A stretch of DNA of 64,000 bases from Daejeonella sp. (GTDB taxonomy: Bacteria > Bacteroidota > Bacteroidia > Sphingobacteriales > Sphingobacteriaceae): contig NZ_JAUXXZ010000059.1 in the NCBI RefSeq assembly GCF_030684675.1, forward strand, positions 108,378-172,377, in the 5' to 3' direction. Below the pieces are notes generated by a model. That model was not told the origin of the DNA, did no database searches, and saw nothing but the letters and a program-made list of their open reading frames with translations. This document shows positions 15,176 to 24,349 of this stretch, in pieces. A program made the position numbers and the translations under genes. Each line of letters opens with the position of its first letter. Position 1 is the stretch's first letter.

Positions 15176-17575
15176 ATGAAGATCTCTTATAAGTGGCTGC
15201 AGCAATTCATTCAAACAAGCAAAACCCCGGAAGAATTATCCCTTATTCTGACCAATATCGGGTTGGAGGTGGAGAGTCTTGAGAAGGTTCAGACTATTCC
15301 CGGCGGACTTGAAGGTTTGGTGATTGGTTATGTTAAGGAATGCACACAGCATCCGAATGCAGATCGTCTTAAAGTAACCAGGGTAGATGTTGGCCTGGGA
15401 GAGGATCTTCAGATCGTTTGCGGGGCAAATAATGTGGCTGCAGGACAAAAGGTGGTTGTGGCAACAGTAAATACAACCGTTCACCCGACAACAGGTGAGC
15501 CTTTTAAAATTAATAAATCAAAAATCCGGGGAGAGGTTTCAGAGGGTATGATCTGTGCTGAGGATGAGATTGGCTTAGGCCATGACCATGACGGAATTAT
15601 GGAACTGAATGCCGATGCCATAATTGGGTCGGCAGCAAAAGATTACTTCAATCTTCAGGATGATTTTGTTTTCGAGATTGGATTAACTCCGAACAGGGCC
15701 GATGCGGCTTCCCATTTAGGCGTTGCACGTGATCTTGCAGCCTATCTTAAAATTCCGGTCATCATGCCTGATTTATCGCGACTTAAAGTGCAGAATCAGG
15801 ATTTGAATATTCCGGTTATTGTTGAAGATACGGAAGCATGTCCGCGTTACTCATCATTAAGCATTAGTGGAATAAATATCAAAGAATCGCCCGAATGGCT
15901 GAAAGATAAGCTGAATGCCATTGGTGTTCGACCTATAAATAATGTGGTTGACGTGACTAATTTTGTACTTCATGAACTCGGACAGCCCCTGCATGCTTTT
16001 GATGCGGATTCAATTAGCGGCAATAAAGTTCTGGTCAAGAAATTAGCAGAGGGTACAGCATTCCGGACACTGGACGATGTTGATCGGAAATTATCTGCAG
16101 ATGATCTGATGATCTGTAATGCTGATGGGCCAATGTGTATCGCGGGAGTGTTTGGTGGAATATCCTCAGGGGTAAAGCAATCCACAACAAAAATATTCCT
16201 GGAAAGCGCCTGGTTCAACCCGGTTTCGGTAAGAAAAACATCCAAACGACATGGATTAAAGACGGATGCTTCTTTCAGATTTGAGCGGGGTACGGATCCG
16301 GATATGACAGTCACAGCACTTAAACGTGCTGCTATTCTGATTCAGGAACTGGCCGGCGGACAAATATCTTCGGAGATTTCAGATATTTATGCATCTCCGG
16401 CAAAACCATTCTCTGTGGAGATATCTTTTAAGAATGTGAGCCGTTTGATAGGAAAGACAATACCAACCGATGAGATACGTGCTACTTTGTTGGGTTTAGG
16501 GATTAAAATCAGTTCAGAAGATTCTGAAGGAATGAAGCTGGAAGTTCCTGCTTATAAAGTTGACGTTACGCGAGAGGTTGACATCATCGAGGAGATTCTG
16601 AGGATACATGGATACAATAATGTGGAGATTCCATCCCAGATCCGCGCATCCCTGAACACGACAATAAAACCTGATAAGGAAGTTTTACAGAATCAGATTG
16701 CCGACCTTTTGTCTGCAAATGGATTTTTCGAGATACTCAGTAATTCCCTGACTAAATTGAGCTACTCTGCCGAGCCTGAAAGGGCAGTCAGAATTTTGAA
16801 TCCCCTGAGCAGCGATCTGGATGTTATGCGTCAGAGCCTCCTGTTTTCAGGACTTGAAGCTATAGCCTATAACCAGAACCGAAGAAATTCTGATCTCAAA
16901 TTTTATGAATTTGGAAAGGTATATAATCTTGATCGGGAAGGCTATAAAGAGAATCAACGGCTTTCTGTTTTTCTAAGCGGTTCAAAAAATGCTGAAAGCT
17001 GGAATTCAAAATCTCTTAATACAGGTTTTTATAATTTAAAGTCGGCTGTTGATCTGGTTATTAGCAGGTTAAATATAAAAGGATTAGCCAGCTCAGAAAC
17101 CACAAATCCTGAACTTTCAACAGGAATCTCTTATCTTAAAGGTGAAAAGAGCCTTGTTGAATTTGGTGTAGTTTCAAAAAAATCATTGAAAAAGCTGGAT
17201 ATTAGTTCAGAGGTATTTTATGCCGATTTTGACTGGGATCTGATTGTTCGTTCAATCAGAAATAATAAAATAAACTATACTGAGGTTTCGAAATTTCCTT
17301 CAGTTAGAAGGGATCTTTCCATGTTGCTGAATAAGGATATAAGTTTCGATCAATTGAAACAGATTGCTCAAAAGACTGAAAAAGGCCTTTTGAAAGAAGT
17401 TAATGTGTTTGATGTGTACGTGGGGGATAAGCTTCCCGAAGGTAAAAAGTCGTATGCTCTTAGCTTCCTGCTCCAGGATGAAGAAAAAACCTTAACCGAC
17501 AAGCAAATTGACGCGATCATGCAAAAATTAATTCTTAATTTCGAGAAGCAGGCGGGAGCGGAGATAAGAAAGTAA
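15176..17575 (+). CDS. pheT: Phenylalanine--tRNA ligase subunit beta
   Basis: 799 aa, usual length. Domains in order: N-terminal EMAP/tRNA-binding OB fold (about 40-150, with GYVKECTQHPNADRLKVTRVDVG), B3/B4 (about 210-385, with GVRPINNVVDVTNFV), B5 (about 400-475), a core catalytic-like domain (480-680) and the C-terminal anticodon-binding FDX-ACB domain (about 705-799, YTEVSKFPSVRRDLS). It forms the (alpha-beta)2 enzyme with PheS, which is not in this window. Followed immediately by a heptad array that begins on its stop codon. Confidence 0.97.
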   Translation: MKISYKWLQQFIQTSKTPEELSLILTNIGLEVESLEKVQTIPGGLEGLVIGYVKECTQHPNADRLKVTRVDVGLGEDLQIVCGANNVAAGQKVVVATVNTTVHPTTGEPFKINKSKIRGEVSEGMICAEDEIGLGHDHDGIMELNADAIIGSAAKDYFNLQDDFVFEIGLTPNRADAASHLGVARDLAAYLKIPVIMPDLSRLKVQNQDLNIPVIVEDTEACPRYSSLSISGINIKESPEWLKDKLNAIGVRPINNVVDVTNFVLHELGQPLHAFDADSISGNKVLVKKLAEGTAFRTLDDVDRKLSADDLMICNADGPMCIAGVFGGISSGVKQSTTKIFLESAWFNPVSVRKTSKRHGLKTDASFRFERGTDPDMTVTALKRAAILIQELAGGQISSEISDIYASPAKPFSVEISFKNVSRLIGKTIPTDEIRATLLGLGIKISSEDSEGMKLEVPAYKVDVTREVDIIEEILRIHGYNNVEIPSQIRASLNTTIKPDKEVLQNQIADLLSANGFFEILSNSLTKLSYSAEPERAVRILNPLSSDLDVMRQSLLFSGLEAIAYNQNRRNSDLKFYEFGKVYNLDREGYKENQRLSVFLSGSKNAESWNSKSLNTGFYNLKSAVDLVISRLNIKGLASSETTNPELSTGISYLKGEKSLVEFGVVSKKSLKKLDISSEVFYADFDWDLIVRSIRNNKINYTEVSKFPSVRRDLSMLLNKDISFDQLKQIAQKTEKGLLKEVNVFDVYVGDKLPEGKKSYALSFLLQDEEKTLTDKQIDAIMQKLILNFEKQAGAEIRK

Positions 17576-17641
17576 GTTGTAAGTTATAGGTTGTAAGTTA
17601 TAGGTTATAAGTTATAGGTTATAAGTTGTAGGTTATGAGTG
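17572..17641. repeat. Ten-unit heptad array RTARGTT after pheT
   Basis: Ten consecutive in-register 7-mers of GTAAGTT, ATAGGTT, ATAAGTT or GTAGGTT type. The array begins 1 bp before the pheT stop codon (17573-17575), so the stop is part of the first unit. Confidence 0.85.
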
Positions 17642-17735
17642 GAGACGTAATTAGGTTTGTTGATTATGAACATATTCTTTATTTTTTTCATTATTCAGTC
17701 TTGATGTGTAATTTTAAAGTTTTAGCAGTTTTTAA

Positions 17736-17770
17736 AACTTATAACCTAAAACTTACAACTTATAACTCAA
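17736..17770. repeat. Five-unit complementary heptad array AACYTAY before the coiled-coil gene
   Basis: Five in-register 7-mers (AACTTAT, AACCTAA, AACTTAC and similar), the reverse complement of the array at 17572-17641. It ends on the base before the ATG at 17771. In RNA the two arrays could pair into a stem of up to 35 bp around a 94-nt spacer. Confidence 0.85.
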
Positions 17771-18079
17771 ATGACAGTTACAGATCAGCTAAATAGGGTA
17801 ATTGATAAAACCAGCAGGTTAATTGACCTTTGTGCTGCTTTGCAGGAGGAGAATGATTTATTGAAACTTGAAAATGATTCTTTAAAACTGTCGGTCGAAA
17901 GCCGTGATATTAAAAAAACTGAACTGGAGGAAAAGCTTCGTGTAATGACCCTGGCACGTTCTTTAGAGGGTATTCAGCCAACTGAATTAGGCTTGAGTGA
18001 AAAAACTCTTGACATAAAGCAAAAAATTACCGAATTTGTACGCGAAATAGATAAGTGTATTGTATTGCTAAAAAAGTAA
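17771..18079 (+). CDS. Small coiled-coil protein next to zapA
   Basis: 102 aa, acidic/basic mixed, with a predicted coiled coil over about residues 5-60 (repeated L/I/V in a-d positions, LQEENDLLKLENDSLKLSV). No signal peptide or TM. It is 21 bp upstream of zapA, with a small CTTAG-TGAA-CTAAG hairpin between them. I do not recognise a named family. Size, coiled coil and constant pairing with ZapA suggest a divisome accessory protein analogous to ZapB, which is inference only. Confidence 0.75.
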   Translation: MTVTDQLNRVIDKTSRLIDLCAALQEENDLLKLENDSLKLSVESRDIKKTELEEKLRVMTLARSLEGIQPTELGLSEKTLDIKQKITEFVREIDKCIVLLKK

Positions 18080-18100
18080 TACTTAGTGAACTAAGCTCAA

Positions 18101-18391
18101 ATGGGAGAAATCTCCATAAAAATAAATATTGCTGACAGAGTTTACCCCTTAAAGGTAAATATTGAAGAAGAGGAAATAATTAGAAGGGCAGCCAAAGTAA
18201 TAAATGACCGCATAAAGGAATATCAGGACAATTATGCGGTTCGGGATAAACAGGATTTGTTATCAATGTGCGTATTGCATTACGCTACAACTACGCTAAA
18301 AGCGGAACGGAAAGTAATGCATGAAGATACGGATGTAACGGAAAAAGTTCATCAACTGGATCAGCTGCTAACAGATTTTTTTTCTAGGTAA
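18101..18391 (+). CDS. zapA: Cell division protein ZapA
   Basis: 96 aa. An N-terminal beta-rich head (EISIKINIADRVYPLKV) is followed by EEEEIIRRAAKVINDRI and a long C-terminal helix, the ZapA layout. ZapA cross-links FtsZ filaments at mid-cell. It is followed by the predicted 6S RNA, as ssrS follows zapA in proteobacteria. Confidence 0.9.
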   Translation: MGEISIKINIADRVYPLKVNIEEEEIIRRAAKVINDRIKEYQDNYAVRDKQDLLSMCVLHYATTTLKAERKVMHEDTDVTEKVHQLDQLLTDFFSR

Positions 18392-18425
18392 TATCGTTCT
18401 TTTTAACATAGAGTAATAAAGATTT

Positions 18426-18590
18426 AACCGCAGTTAAATTTTTGAGTTTCACTATTTTAAGCTTAACAATTCAGTATTAGAAGAGTTAAAAGGTAGATCA
18501 TTTGCTTGCACCTGATCATGACCAATACTCTAAACCTAATGAATGAAGCTTATACAGTACATGAGGCTTAAGATTTAGTTGCGGTTTTTT
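18426..18590 (+). ncRNA. ssrS: Predicted 6S RNA
   Basis: A 165-nt element without an ORF. Its ends pair as a 14-bp closing stem with two G-U pairs (18426-18439 with 18573-18586), followed by a T run. Inside, an apical hairpin is built from GATCA/TGATC flanked by GGT/ACC (about 18491-18523) and GTATT/AATAC, separated from the closing stem by large unpaired bulges. This is the long rod with a central bubble that mimics an open promoter and binds RNA polymerase. The position between zapA and rny supports it. The call rests on hand-drawn pairing and synteny, not on a covariance model. Confidence 0.72.
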
Positions 18591-18606
18591 TATTTAATCA
18601 GAAATT

Positions 18607-20169
18607 ATGGACATAATACAAATAGTACTTTACGTTTTACTTGGTATCGGTGCGGGAATCGTGATCGGGCGCTTTCTTCTAAGGAAATTATTCAGGAACC
18701 AGGAAATGGGTGCCCAGAATAAGGCAAAAAAAATCCTGAAAGATGCGGAAACCAATGCTGAAATCCTGAAAAAGGATAAACTTTTGGAAGCGAGAGAGAA
18801 ATTTCTTCAAATGAAGGCAGAGCATGAGCAGGAGATCAACAGCAAGAATAATGCAATCAATCAGCGTGAGAATTCAATCAAACAGAAGGAACAATCCATT
18901 ACTCAAAAACTGGATAATCTGACTAAGAAAGAGGAGGAATTAGTTGCCGCTAAAGGGAACCTCGAAAAACAGACTGAAATCACTAAAAAGAAGCAGGAGG
19001 ATGTTGATGCTTTGAAAAATCAACACATTCAGCAAATGGAAGCCATTGCAGGCTTATCTGCAGAAGATGCAAAGAACCAGCTGATTGATTCCCTTCGTGA
19101 AGAAGCCCGTACCCAGGCAATGATCCAGATCAAGGATATTGTGGATGAAGCTAAGCTTACTGCGAACAAAGAAGCAAAAAAGGTGGTTATTCAAACCATA
19201 CAACGTACGGCCACAGAAAGTGCGATTGAGAACACGGTTTCAATCTTTAATATCGAGAATGATGAGATTAAAGGTCGGGTTATCGGACGTGAAGGCCGTA
19301 ATATTCGTGCACTTGAAGCTGCTACAGGAATCGAGATTATTGTTGACGATACTCCAGAGGCAATTATCCTTTCCGGATTTGATCCGGTAAGACGTGAAAT
19401 AGCCAGGCTTGCCCTGCATCGTCTGGTAACTGATGGTCGTATCCATCCGGCCCGTATTGAAGAGGTAGTTGCTAAAACGAAGAAACAGATCGAAGATGAG
19501 ATCGTTGAAATAGGGGAGCGTACGGTAATTGATCTTGGGATACATGGTTTGCATCCTGAACTAATCAGAATGGTAGGCAGAATGCGCTATCGTTCATCCT
19601 ACGGACAGAACCTTTTGCAGCACTCACGTGAGGTAGCTAATTTCTGTGCAACAATGGCAGCAGAACTTGGTCTGAATGTGAAAATGGCTAAGCGTGCCGG
19701 ATTGCTGCATGATATAGGTAAGGTCCCTGATGATAATCCTGAATTGCCACACGCAATTTTAGGAATGCAGCTGGCCGAGAAATATAAAGAACATCCTGAA
19801 GTTTGTAATGCGATAGGTGCCCACCACGATGAAGTTGAAATGACCTCGATGATCTCACCGATTATTCAGGCTTGTGATGCGATTTCAGGGGCAAGGCCGG
19901 GAGCGAGAAGGGAAGTGGTAGAAAGTTATATCAGACGTCTGAAAGAACTTGAGTCGCTTGCATTATCTTATCCTGGTGTTGAAAAAACATTTGCAATCCA
20001 GGCGGGAAGGGAACTGCGTGTAGTAGTTGAAAGTGAACGAATCAGTGATGCGGCTGCAGAGATTTTAGCTGCTGATATTTCAAACCGAATTCAAACAGAA
20101 ATGACTTATCCAGGACAGATCAAAGTGACTGTTATCCGTGAAACACGTTCTGTTGCTTATGCCAAGTAG
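18607..20169 (+). CDS. rny: Ribonuclease Y
   Basis: 520 aa. An N-terminal TM (residues 4-24) is followed by a long coiled coil (about 30-190, rich in K, E and Q), a KH domain with [20 protein letters not shown] near residue 222, and an HD domain with the metal motif HDIGK near 368 and AHHDE near 405. Membrane-bound endonuclease that starts mRNA turnover. Its stop codon lies inside the first unit of the heptad array that fills the gap downstream. Confidence 0.96.
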   Translation: MDIIQIVLYVLLGIGAGIVIGRFLLRKLFRNQEMGAQNKAKKILKDAETNAEILKKDKLLEAREKFLQMKAEHEQEINSKNNAINQRENSIKQKEQSITQKLDNLTKKEEELVAAKGNLEKQTEITKKKQEDVDALKNQHIQQMEAIAGLSAEDAKNQLIDSLREEARTQAMIQIKDIVDEAKLTANKEAKKVVIQTIQRTATESAIENTVSIFNIENDEIKGRVIGREGRNIRALEAATGIEIIVDDTPEAIILSGFDPVRREIARLALHRLVTDGRIHPARIEEVVAKTKKQIEDEIVEIGERTVIDLGIHGLHPELIRMVGRMRYRSSYGQNLLQHSREVANFCATMAAELGLNVKMAKRAGLLHDIGKVPDDNPELPHAILGMQLAEKYKEHPEVCNAIGAHHDEVEMTSMISPIIQACDAISGARPGARREVVESYIRRLKELESLALSYPGVEKTFAIQAGRELRVVVESERISDAAAEILAADISNRIQTEMTYPGQIKVTVIRETRSVAYAK

Positions 20170-20270
20170 TTGTAAGTTATAAGTAATAAGTTATAAGTAA
20201 TATGTTGTAAGTAATAAGTTGTAAGTGGTAAGTAAAACTTATAACTTAATACCTACAACTTATAACTCCT
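20166..20270. repeat. Back-to-back direct and inverted heptad arrays after rny
   Basis: Ten in-register units of TAAGTTA, TAAGTAA or TAAGTTG type (20166-20235, the first containing the rny stop) are followed without a gap by five complementary units of AACTTAT or AACTTAA type (20236-20270), ending 6 bp before the next ATG. The heptamer family is close to that at 17572-17770, so rny and the zapA block are flanked by related cassettes. Confidence 0.85.
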
Positions 20271-20276
20271 TCATTT

Positions 20277-20783
20277 ATGCAAAAGCAAACCCAAGTCCGT
20301 AAGGTGGATGTCTACTTTGATAAGTATTCGGAGAGTCATCAGAATCATACCAATGAAATTATTCACTGGATATGTGTGCCCCTGATTGTATTCAGCCTCT
20401 TTGGTTTAATATGGGCAATTCCATTTCCGCACCTTGAATTCCTGGGCAGATACAATGGCTATGTAAACTTTGCGTCTTTTTTAATTGCCTTTTCGATCTA
20501 TTTTTATTACAAACTTTCTCCGGTACTATCTTATGCAATGCTGCTCATTATTATGATCTTTTCTGCCGGCATTGTGAGTCTCGAGAAGCTCCAAAAGAAT
20601 TCGGGCTGGCCTGAAATGTGGCAGGTATGCCTTGCAATATTTGTGCTTGCCTGGATCGGACAATTCATCGGCCATAAGATTGAAGGCAAAAAACCCTCTT
20701 TTTTTGATGATGTGAAATTCCTGCTCATCGGACCAATATGGTTGCTTCACTTCATTTTTAAGAAGGCCGGCATACCCTATTGA
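20277..20783 (+). CDS. Mpo1-like/DUF962 membrane protein
   Basis: 168 aa with four hydrophobic segments. YFDKYSESHQNHTNEIIHWICVP near residue 13 holds the two conserved His clusters (SHxxxxN...HxxC), and IGQFIGHKIEGKKPSFFDD near 123 holds the third. This fits the YGL010w/Mpo1 family, Fe(II) dioxygenases that alpha-oxidise 2-hydroxy fatty acids in yeast. Activity in bacteria is inferred. No promoter box is seen; the upstream gap is the heptad cassette. Confidence 0.85.
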   Translation: MQKQTQVRKVDVYFDKYSESHQNHTNEIIHWICVPLIVFSLFGLIWAIPFPHLEFLGRYNGYVNFASFLIAFSIYFYYKLSPVLSYAMLLIIMIFSAGIVSLEKLQKNSGWPEMWQVCLAIFVLAWIGQFIGHKIEGKKPSFFDDVKFLLIGPIWLLHFIFKKAGIPY

Positions 20784-20786
20784 TCA

Positions 20787-20804
20787 TCCTGGTGAAAACC
20801 AGGA
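20787..20804. terminator. Hairpin with GAAA tetraloop between convergent genes
   Basis: TCCTGGT and ACCAGGA pair around a GAAA loop in the 36-bp gap between the convergent Mpo1-like and DUF6428 genes. The flanking T/A runs are weak, so it may stabilise mRNA ends rather than terminate strongly. Confidence 0.5.
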
Positions 20805-20819
20805 CCCCATTCCCAAAAA

Positions 20820-21275
20820 TTAGCAGCATCCACCTCCTGGTGTGCAGCATGCTGTCTTTGTATTTTCTTTTAATTGTTCAGCCGGTATGCCGCATTTATC
20901 CTGGGCAAGACAATTGGTTTGCTTTGACAAAAGCACAAAATTGTCGTTCTTAAATCCAAGTTCATATTTTCCAATAGTCTCATTCTGATATTCAACCTCG
21001 ATCTCCAGATCCTCCATTCCCAATACTTTTTTGGAAAGTGCAATGATATTCAATAATTTTTGCGGCTTTAACCGGTGGTCAAAATCATTGGCATCCCATA
21101 ATTGAAAATTAGCCACTTTTTCATTCCTGACCGTACCTCCGCAGTCAATGAAATTTTTGCTTACAATTCCAACTTCTGTAACATGGAAGTGTTCTGGTAC
21201 AAGGACCCCGTTTTCAAGTTCAAATGTTACTGTTTCAACTTTACTTAAATGTTCTTTAATTTCTGATAGTTTCAT
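20820..21275 (-). CDS. DUF6428 family protein with Cys-rich tail
   Basis: 151 aa. The body contains HFHVTEVGIVSKNFIDCGG and NFQLWDANDFDHRL, which I associate with the DUF6428 family. The C-terminus is Cys-rich: KCGIP near residue 128, then ACCTPGGGCC at the end. DUF6428 genes in Bacteroidota often sit beside arsR and arsenite-export genes. No such genes are near here, but an ArsR-like dyad lies 34-49 bp upstream of this start. Inferred role: handling of a thiophilic metal or metalloid, or arsenic stress. No enzyme motif is recognised. Confidence 0.75.
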   Translation of the reverse strand: MKLSEIKEHLSKVETVTFELENGVLVPEHFHVTEVGIVSKNFIDCGGTVRNEKVANFQLWDANDFDHRLKPQKLLNIIALSKKVLGMEDLEIEVEYQNETIGKYELGFKNDNFVLLSKQTNCLAQDKCGIPAEQLKENTKTACCTPGGGCC

Positions 21276-21308
21276 CGCTTTTGTGTTAAATGTTCAATAA
21301 AATATTAT

Positions 21309-21324
21309 ATCGCAATATTACGAT
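21309..21324. promoter_or_regulatory. ArsR/SmtB-like operator dyad upstream of the DUF6428 gene
   Basis: ATCGCAATATTACGAT is a 16-bp inverted repeat with one non-complementary position pair. It resembles the AT-rich dyads bound by ArsR-family repressors and is placed where a repressor would block the minus-strand promoter. Confidence 0.5.
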
Positions 21325-21399
21325 TAATGGTTGACATTTTAAAGTTTATTCGAAAAAATTGACTTGATGAAGGGATTAGCAGGGTTTAGGCTTCGGGAC

Positions 21400-21480
21400 T
21401 TAACATTCAATTAACATACTTAACACAAAGTTGATTTATTGGTTAATCAGGGTTAATATAAAAGCAATCATGAGTTAACA
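21400..21480 (+). promoter_or_regulatory. TTAACA direct repeats upstream of the TonB receptor gene
   Basis: TTAACA occurs at 21400, 21411, 21420 and 21475, with near matches TTGATT (21431), TTAATC (21443) and TTAATA (21453). Spacings of 9-11 bp are typical of winged-helix OmpR/PhoB-family sites. The last copy ends 9 nt before the -7 box. Confidence 0.45.
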
Positions 21481-21489
21481 CTGGGGTAA

Positions 21490-21497
21490 TACTTTTG
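21490..21497 (+). promoter_or_regulatory. -7 promoter box of the TonB receptor gene
   Basis: TACTTTTG, 21 nt before the GTG start. A TTAACA motif sits 9 nt upstream instead of a -33 TTTG, suggesting activator-dependent transcription. Confidence 0.55.
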
Positions 21498-21518
21498 TAG
21501 AAATTAAAACGCAACAAA

Positions 21519-24323
21519 GTGAAACACAACGTTATTGTTAGAATCTTAAGCATCAGTCTACTATTAATTTTAGGTACGCTAACTACTTTTAGTCAGCAGA
21601 CTGGAAAAATTTCAGGAAAAGTAACTGATTCAAAATCCGGTGAAACATTAATTGGTCTGACCGTTAAAATTACCGGTGCCACCTTAGGGGCATCTACAGA
21701 TATTGAAGGCCGATATACTCTTGGAAATCTTAATCCGGGAAAATATAGTCTGAGCTTCTCCTATATAGGATATCAGGCAAAGAATATTACTGATATTGAA
21801 GTACTGGCGGGTAAAACCACGAATCTTGATGTGATTATGGAAGAGGCTAGTTCTCTTGCACTCGAAGAAGTGGTTATTACTGCAACAGTAAGGCAGGAAA
21901 GCATCAGTGCATTATATGCACAGCAAAAGAATAGCATTAGTATTTCGAGTGGTATTACCTCAGAACTGATCAAAAGAACACCTGACCGCAATACTTCAGA
22001 GGTATTGAAACGTGTGAGTGGAGCAAGTATTCAGGATAATAAATTTGTGATTATCAGAGGGCTTGCCGACAGGTATAATTCATCTATTTTAAATAATGCT
22101 GTATTACCTTCATCTGAGCCCGACAGAAAGGCTTTTTCATTTGATATCATTCCTGCCAATTTAATTGACAGGATTGTGGTTAATAAAACAGCATCTGCTG
22201 ATCTTCCCGGAGATTTTGCAGGAGGAGTGATTCAGGTAATTACCCGTGATGTTCCTGAAGAGAACTTCCTGAATGCTTCGGTTAGTTTTGGATACAACAA
22301 TCAGTCAACTTTTAAAGATTTTACTTCCAATGCCCGGAATAAATATGATTTTCTTGGTTTTGATGATGGCAGTCGTAAGCTTCCTGCTGGTTTCCCTGGT
22401 TCGTTCCAGGCTTATAACCCTTTGTCAAACGCAGAGAAGGCAAAATATTCAGTACAAGTAAAAAATTCTTATCCGGAGGTTAGTCAAATGGCTATCCCTA
22501 CTCAGAACCATCAGTTAACCTGGGGCAAGAGGAAGGAACTAAAGAATGGTGCTTCTTTCGGGAATGTGGTTTCCCTGAGTTATCGGAATTCTCAAAACGT
22601 AGCTTTTGCAGAGAGAAAAGATTATGAATTCTCAGGAACTCCATTTTATGAGTATTCTGAAAATATTTCAAAATACAGTAATAACCTTGGTGCACTTGCC
22701 AATTTTGCATACATCAAAGGTGGAAATAAGATTGCCTTTAAGAATATGTATAATCGCTCTTTTGAAGATAATTATACTGCAAGAACCGGTTTTACAACTG
22801 ATAATATTCAGGATGTACGTGTTAATAACTCAGATTTGACTACTAAAAGCCTTTTGAATTCCCAATTAGAAGGTGAGCATCAGTTAGGTAAGAAGCAGGT
22901 TAAGTTAACTTGGAATTTGAATTATGCGCGTGTAGAACGCGATCAGCCTGATCAGCGCTCTATGGATTATCGCCGTTCACTGGGAACACAGGAGCCATTC
23001 CGATTGATCGATAGAAATACCAGAAGGTTATTTTCCAATCTTGAAGAAGATACTTATGGTGCTCAGGCTGCTGTATCTATTCCGGTAAAGTTATTCGAAC
23101 AACAATCGACCTTTAAAATTGGAGCCTTGAAACAATTCAAGCAGCGTGATTTCAATGCCCGTATCTTCAATTATCAATTCGTAGGACCTTCTGTTTTCGA
23201 AAAATCTTATACCAGCCTTCCAAAGGATGAGATCTTTGCACCTGCAAATATTAACGAGAACGGATTTATTTTAAGTGAATTCACCAATAATACCGATAGT
23301 TACGATGCAAATTCAGACCTGAATGCAGGATTTCTGATGATGGATAATAAGTTTGGAGAAAAATTCAGGATATCTTACGGTGCCCGTTTCGAGCAGTTTG
23401 CCCAAACTTTGAATGCCATCGATTTTTCGGGACAGGCAATTGCGGCAAAGCAGAATAACTTCGATGTACTCCCATCTGCAAATTTAACCTACAGTTTAAA
23501 TGCAAAATCAAATATCCGCTTATCAGGATCTCAGACTGTTTCAAGGCCTGAATTCAGAGAGCTTGCATTATTCAACTATTACGACTTTATCAGTCAGACT
23601 TCAGTTACAGGAAATCCTAACCTGAAGCGTGCGAAGATCTTTAATGGTGACGTAAGGTATGAGTTATATCCATCTGCGGGTGAAACCTTTACTGTTTCGG
23701 CCTTCTATAAAAATTTCAATGATCCGATTGAGCAGCGTGTTAATTCAAATTCCACACCAGTAGTCAGAGGTATCAATTACCTGAATGCAGACCAGGCAAC
23801 ATCACTCGGACTTGAGCTTGATATTCGGAAGAAATTATCATTTCTGGGTGACAAGGTATGGTTAAATAATTTGACAGTGTTTGCAAATGCTTCTTATATC
23901 GACTCAAAAGTGAAGGGTGTAGGTATCGACCGTCCGCTGCAAGGGCAGTCACCTTACCTGGTCAATGCGGGCTTACAATACTTCTCACCTAAAACAGAAC
24001 TAACTTTCACTTCAGTCTATAATCGTATTGGTCAAAGAATCTTCCTTGTAGGATATCAGGGCTATCCGGATATCTATGAAAATGCAAGGGATGTACTTGA
24101 TTTCCAGGTTAGTAAAAGGGTTCTTAAATCTCAGGCAGAGATTAAACTTAACGTAGGGGATATCCTGAATCAAAGCACTGTGTTTTATCAAAATAATACC
24201 GGAGATGCTAGAAAGGCTTATGATGGAGCTGGAATAGATAGACTGATCAATTCATACAAGCTTGGATCAAATGTATCGCTGTCTTTTTCATACAACCTCG
24301 GACTTGGTAATAAGAAGAAGTAA
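21519..24323 (+). CDS. TonB-dependent receptor with carboxypeptidase-like N-terminal domain
   Basis: 934 aa, GTG start. Signal peptide (1-25, ending TTFSQQ), a carboxypeptidase regulatory-like domain (about 28-112, GKISGKVTDSKSGETLIGL), a plug domain (about 120-240, ending AGGVIQVITRD) and a 22-strand-type beta barrel to the C-terminus. Outer-membrane active transporter energised by TonB/ExbBD. No SusD partner follows. Instead an 82-bp gap leads to a lipoprotein gene with a matching promoter layout, suggesting a receptor/surface-binding pair. The substrate is unknown; the TTAACA repeats raise phosphate as a possibility, which is speculative. Confidence 0.92.
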   Translation: MKHNVIVRILSISLLLILGTLTTFSQQTGKISGKVTDSKSGETLIGLTVKITGATLGASTDIEGRYTLGNLNPGKYSLSFSYIGYQAKNITDIEVLAGKTTNLDVIMEEASSLALEEVVITATVRQESISALYAQQKNSISISSGITSELIKRTPDRNTSEVLKRVSGASIQDNKFVIIRGLADRYNSSILNNAVLPSSEPDRKAFSFDIIPANLIDRIVVNKTASADLPGDFAGGVIQVITRDVPEENFLNASVSFGYNNQSTFKDFTSNARNKYDFLGFDDGSRKLPAGFPGSFQAYNPLSNAEKAKYSVQVKNSYPEVSQMAIPTQNHQLTWGKRKELKNGASFGNVVSLSYRNSQNVAFAERKDYEFSGTPFYEYSENISKYSNNLGALANFAYIKGGNKIAFKNMYNRSFEDNYTARTGFTTDNIQDVRVNNSDLTTKSLLNSQLEGEHQLGKKQVKLTWNLNYARVERDQPDQRSMDYRRSLGTQEPFRLIDRNTRRLFSNLEEDTYGAQAAVSIPVKLFEQQSTFKIGALKQFKQRDFNARIFNYQFVGPSVFEKSYTSLPKDEIFAPANINENGFILSEFTNNTDSYDANSDLNAGFLMMDNKFGEKFRISYGARFEQFAQTLNAIDFSGQAIAAKQNNFDVLPSANLTYSLNAKSNIRLSGSQTVSRPEFRELALFNYYDFISQTSVTGNPNLKRAKIFNGDVRYELYPSAGETFTVSAFYKNFNDPIEQRVNSNSTPVVRGINYLNADQATSLGLELDIRKKLSFLGDKVWLNNLTVFANASYIDSKVKGVGIDRPLQGQSPYLVNAGLQYFSPKTELTFTSVYNRIGQRIFLVGYQGYPDIYENARDVLDFQVSKRVLKSQAEIKLNVGDILNQSTVFYQNNTGDARKAYDGAGIDRLINSYKLGSNVSLSFSYNLGLGNKKK

Positions 24324-24349
24324 ATTTTGTAAGACAAATTAATATAGAC

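Noticed and set aside
17572..20270. Heptad arrays as a CRISPR array or tRNA-like repeats
   Set aside because: Unit length is 7 bp with no spacers, no conserved 24-40 bp repeat and no cas genes in the window.
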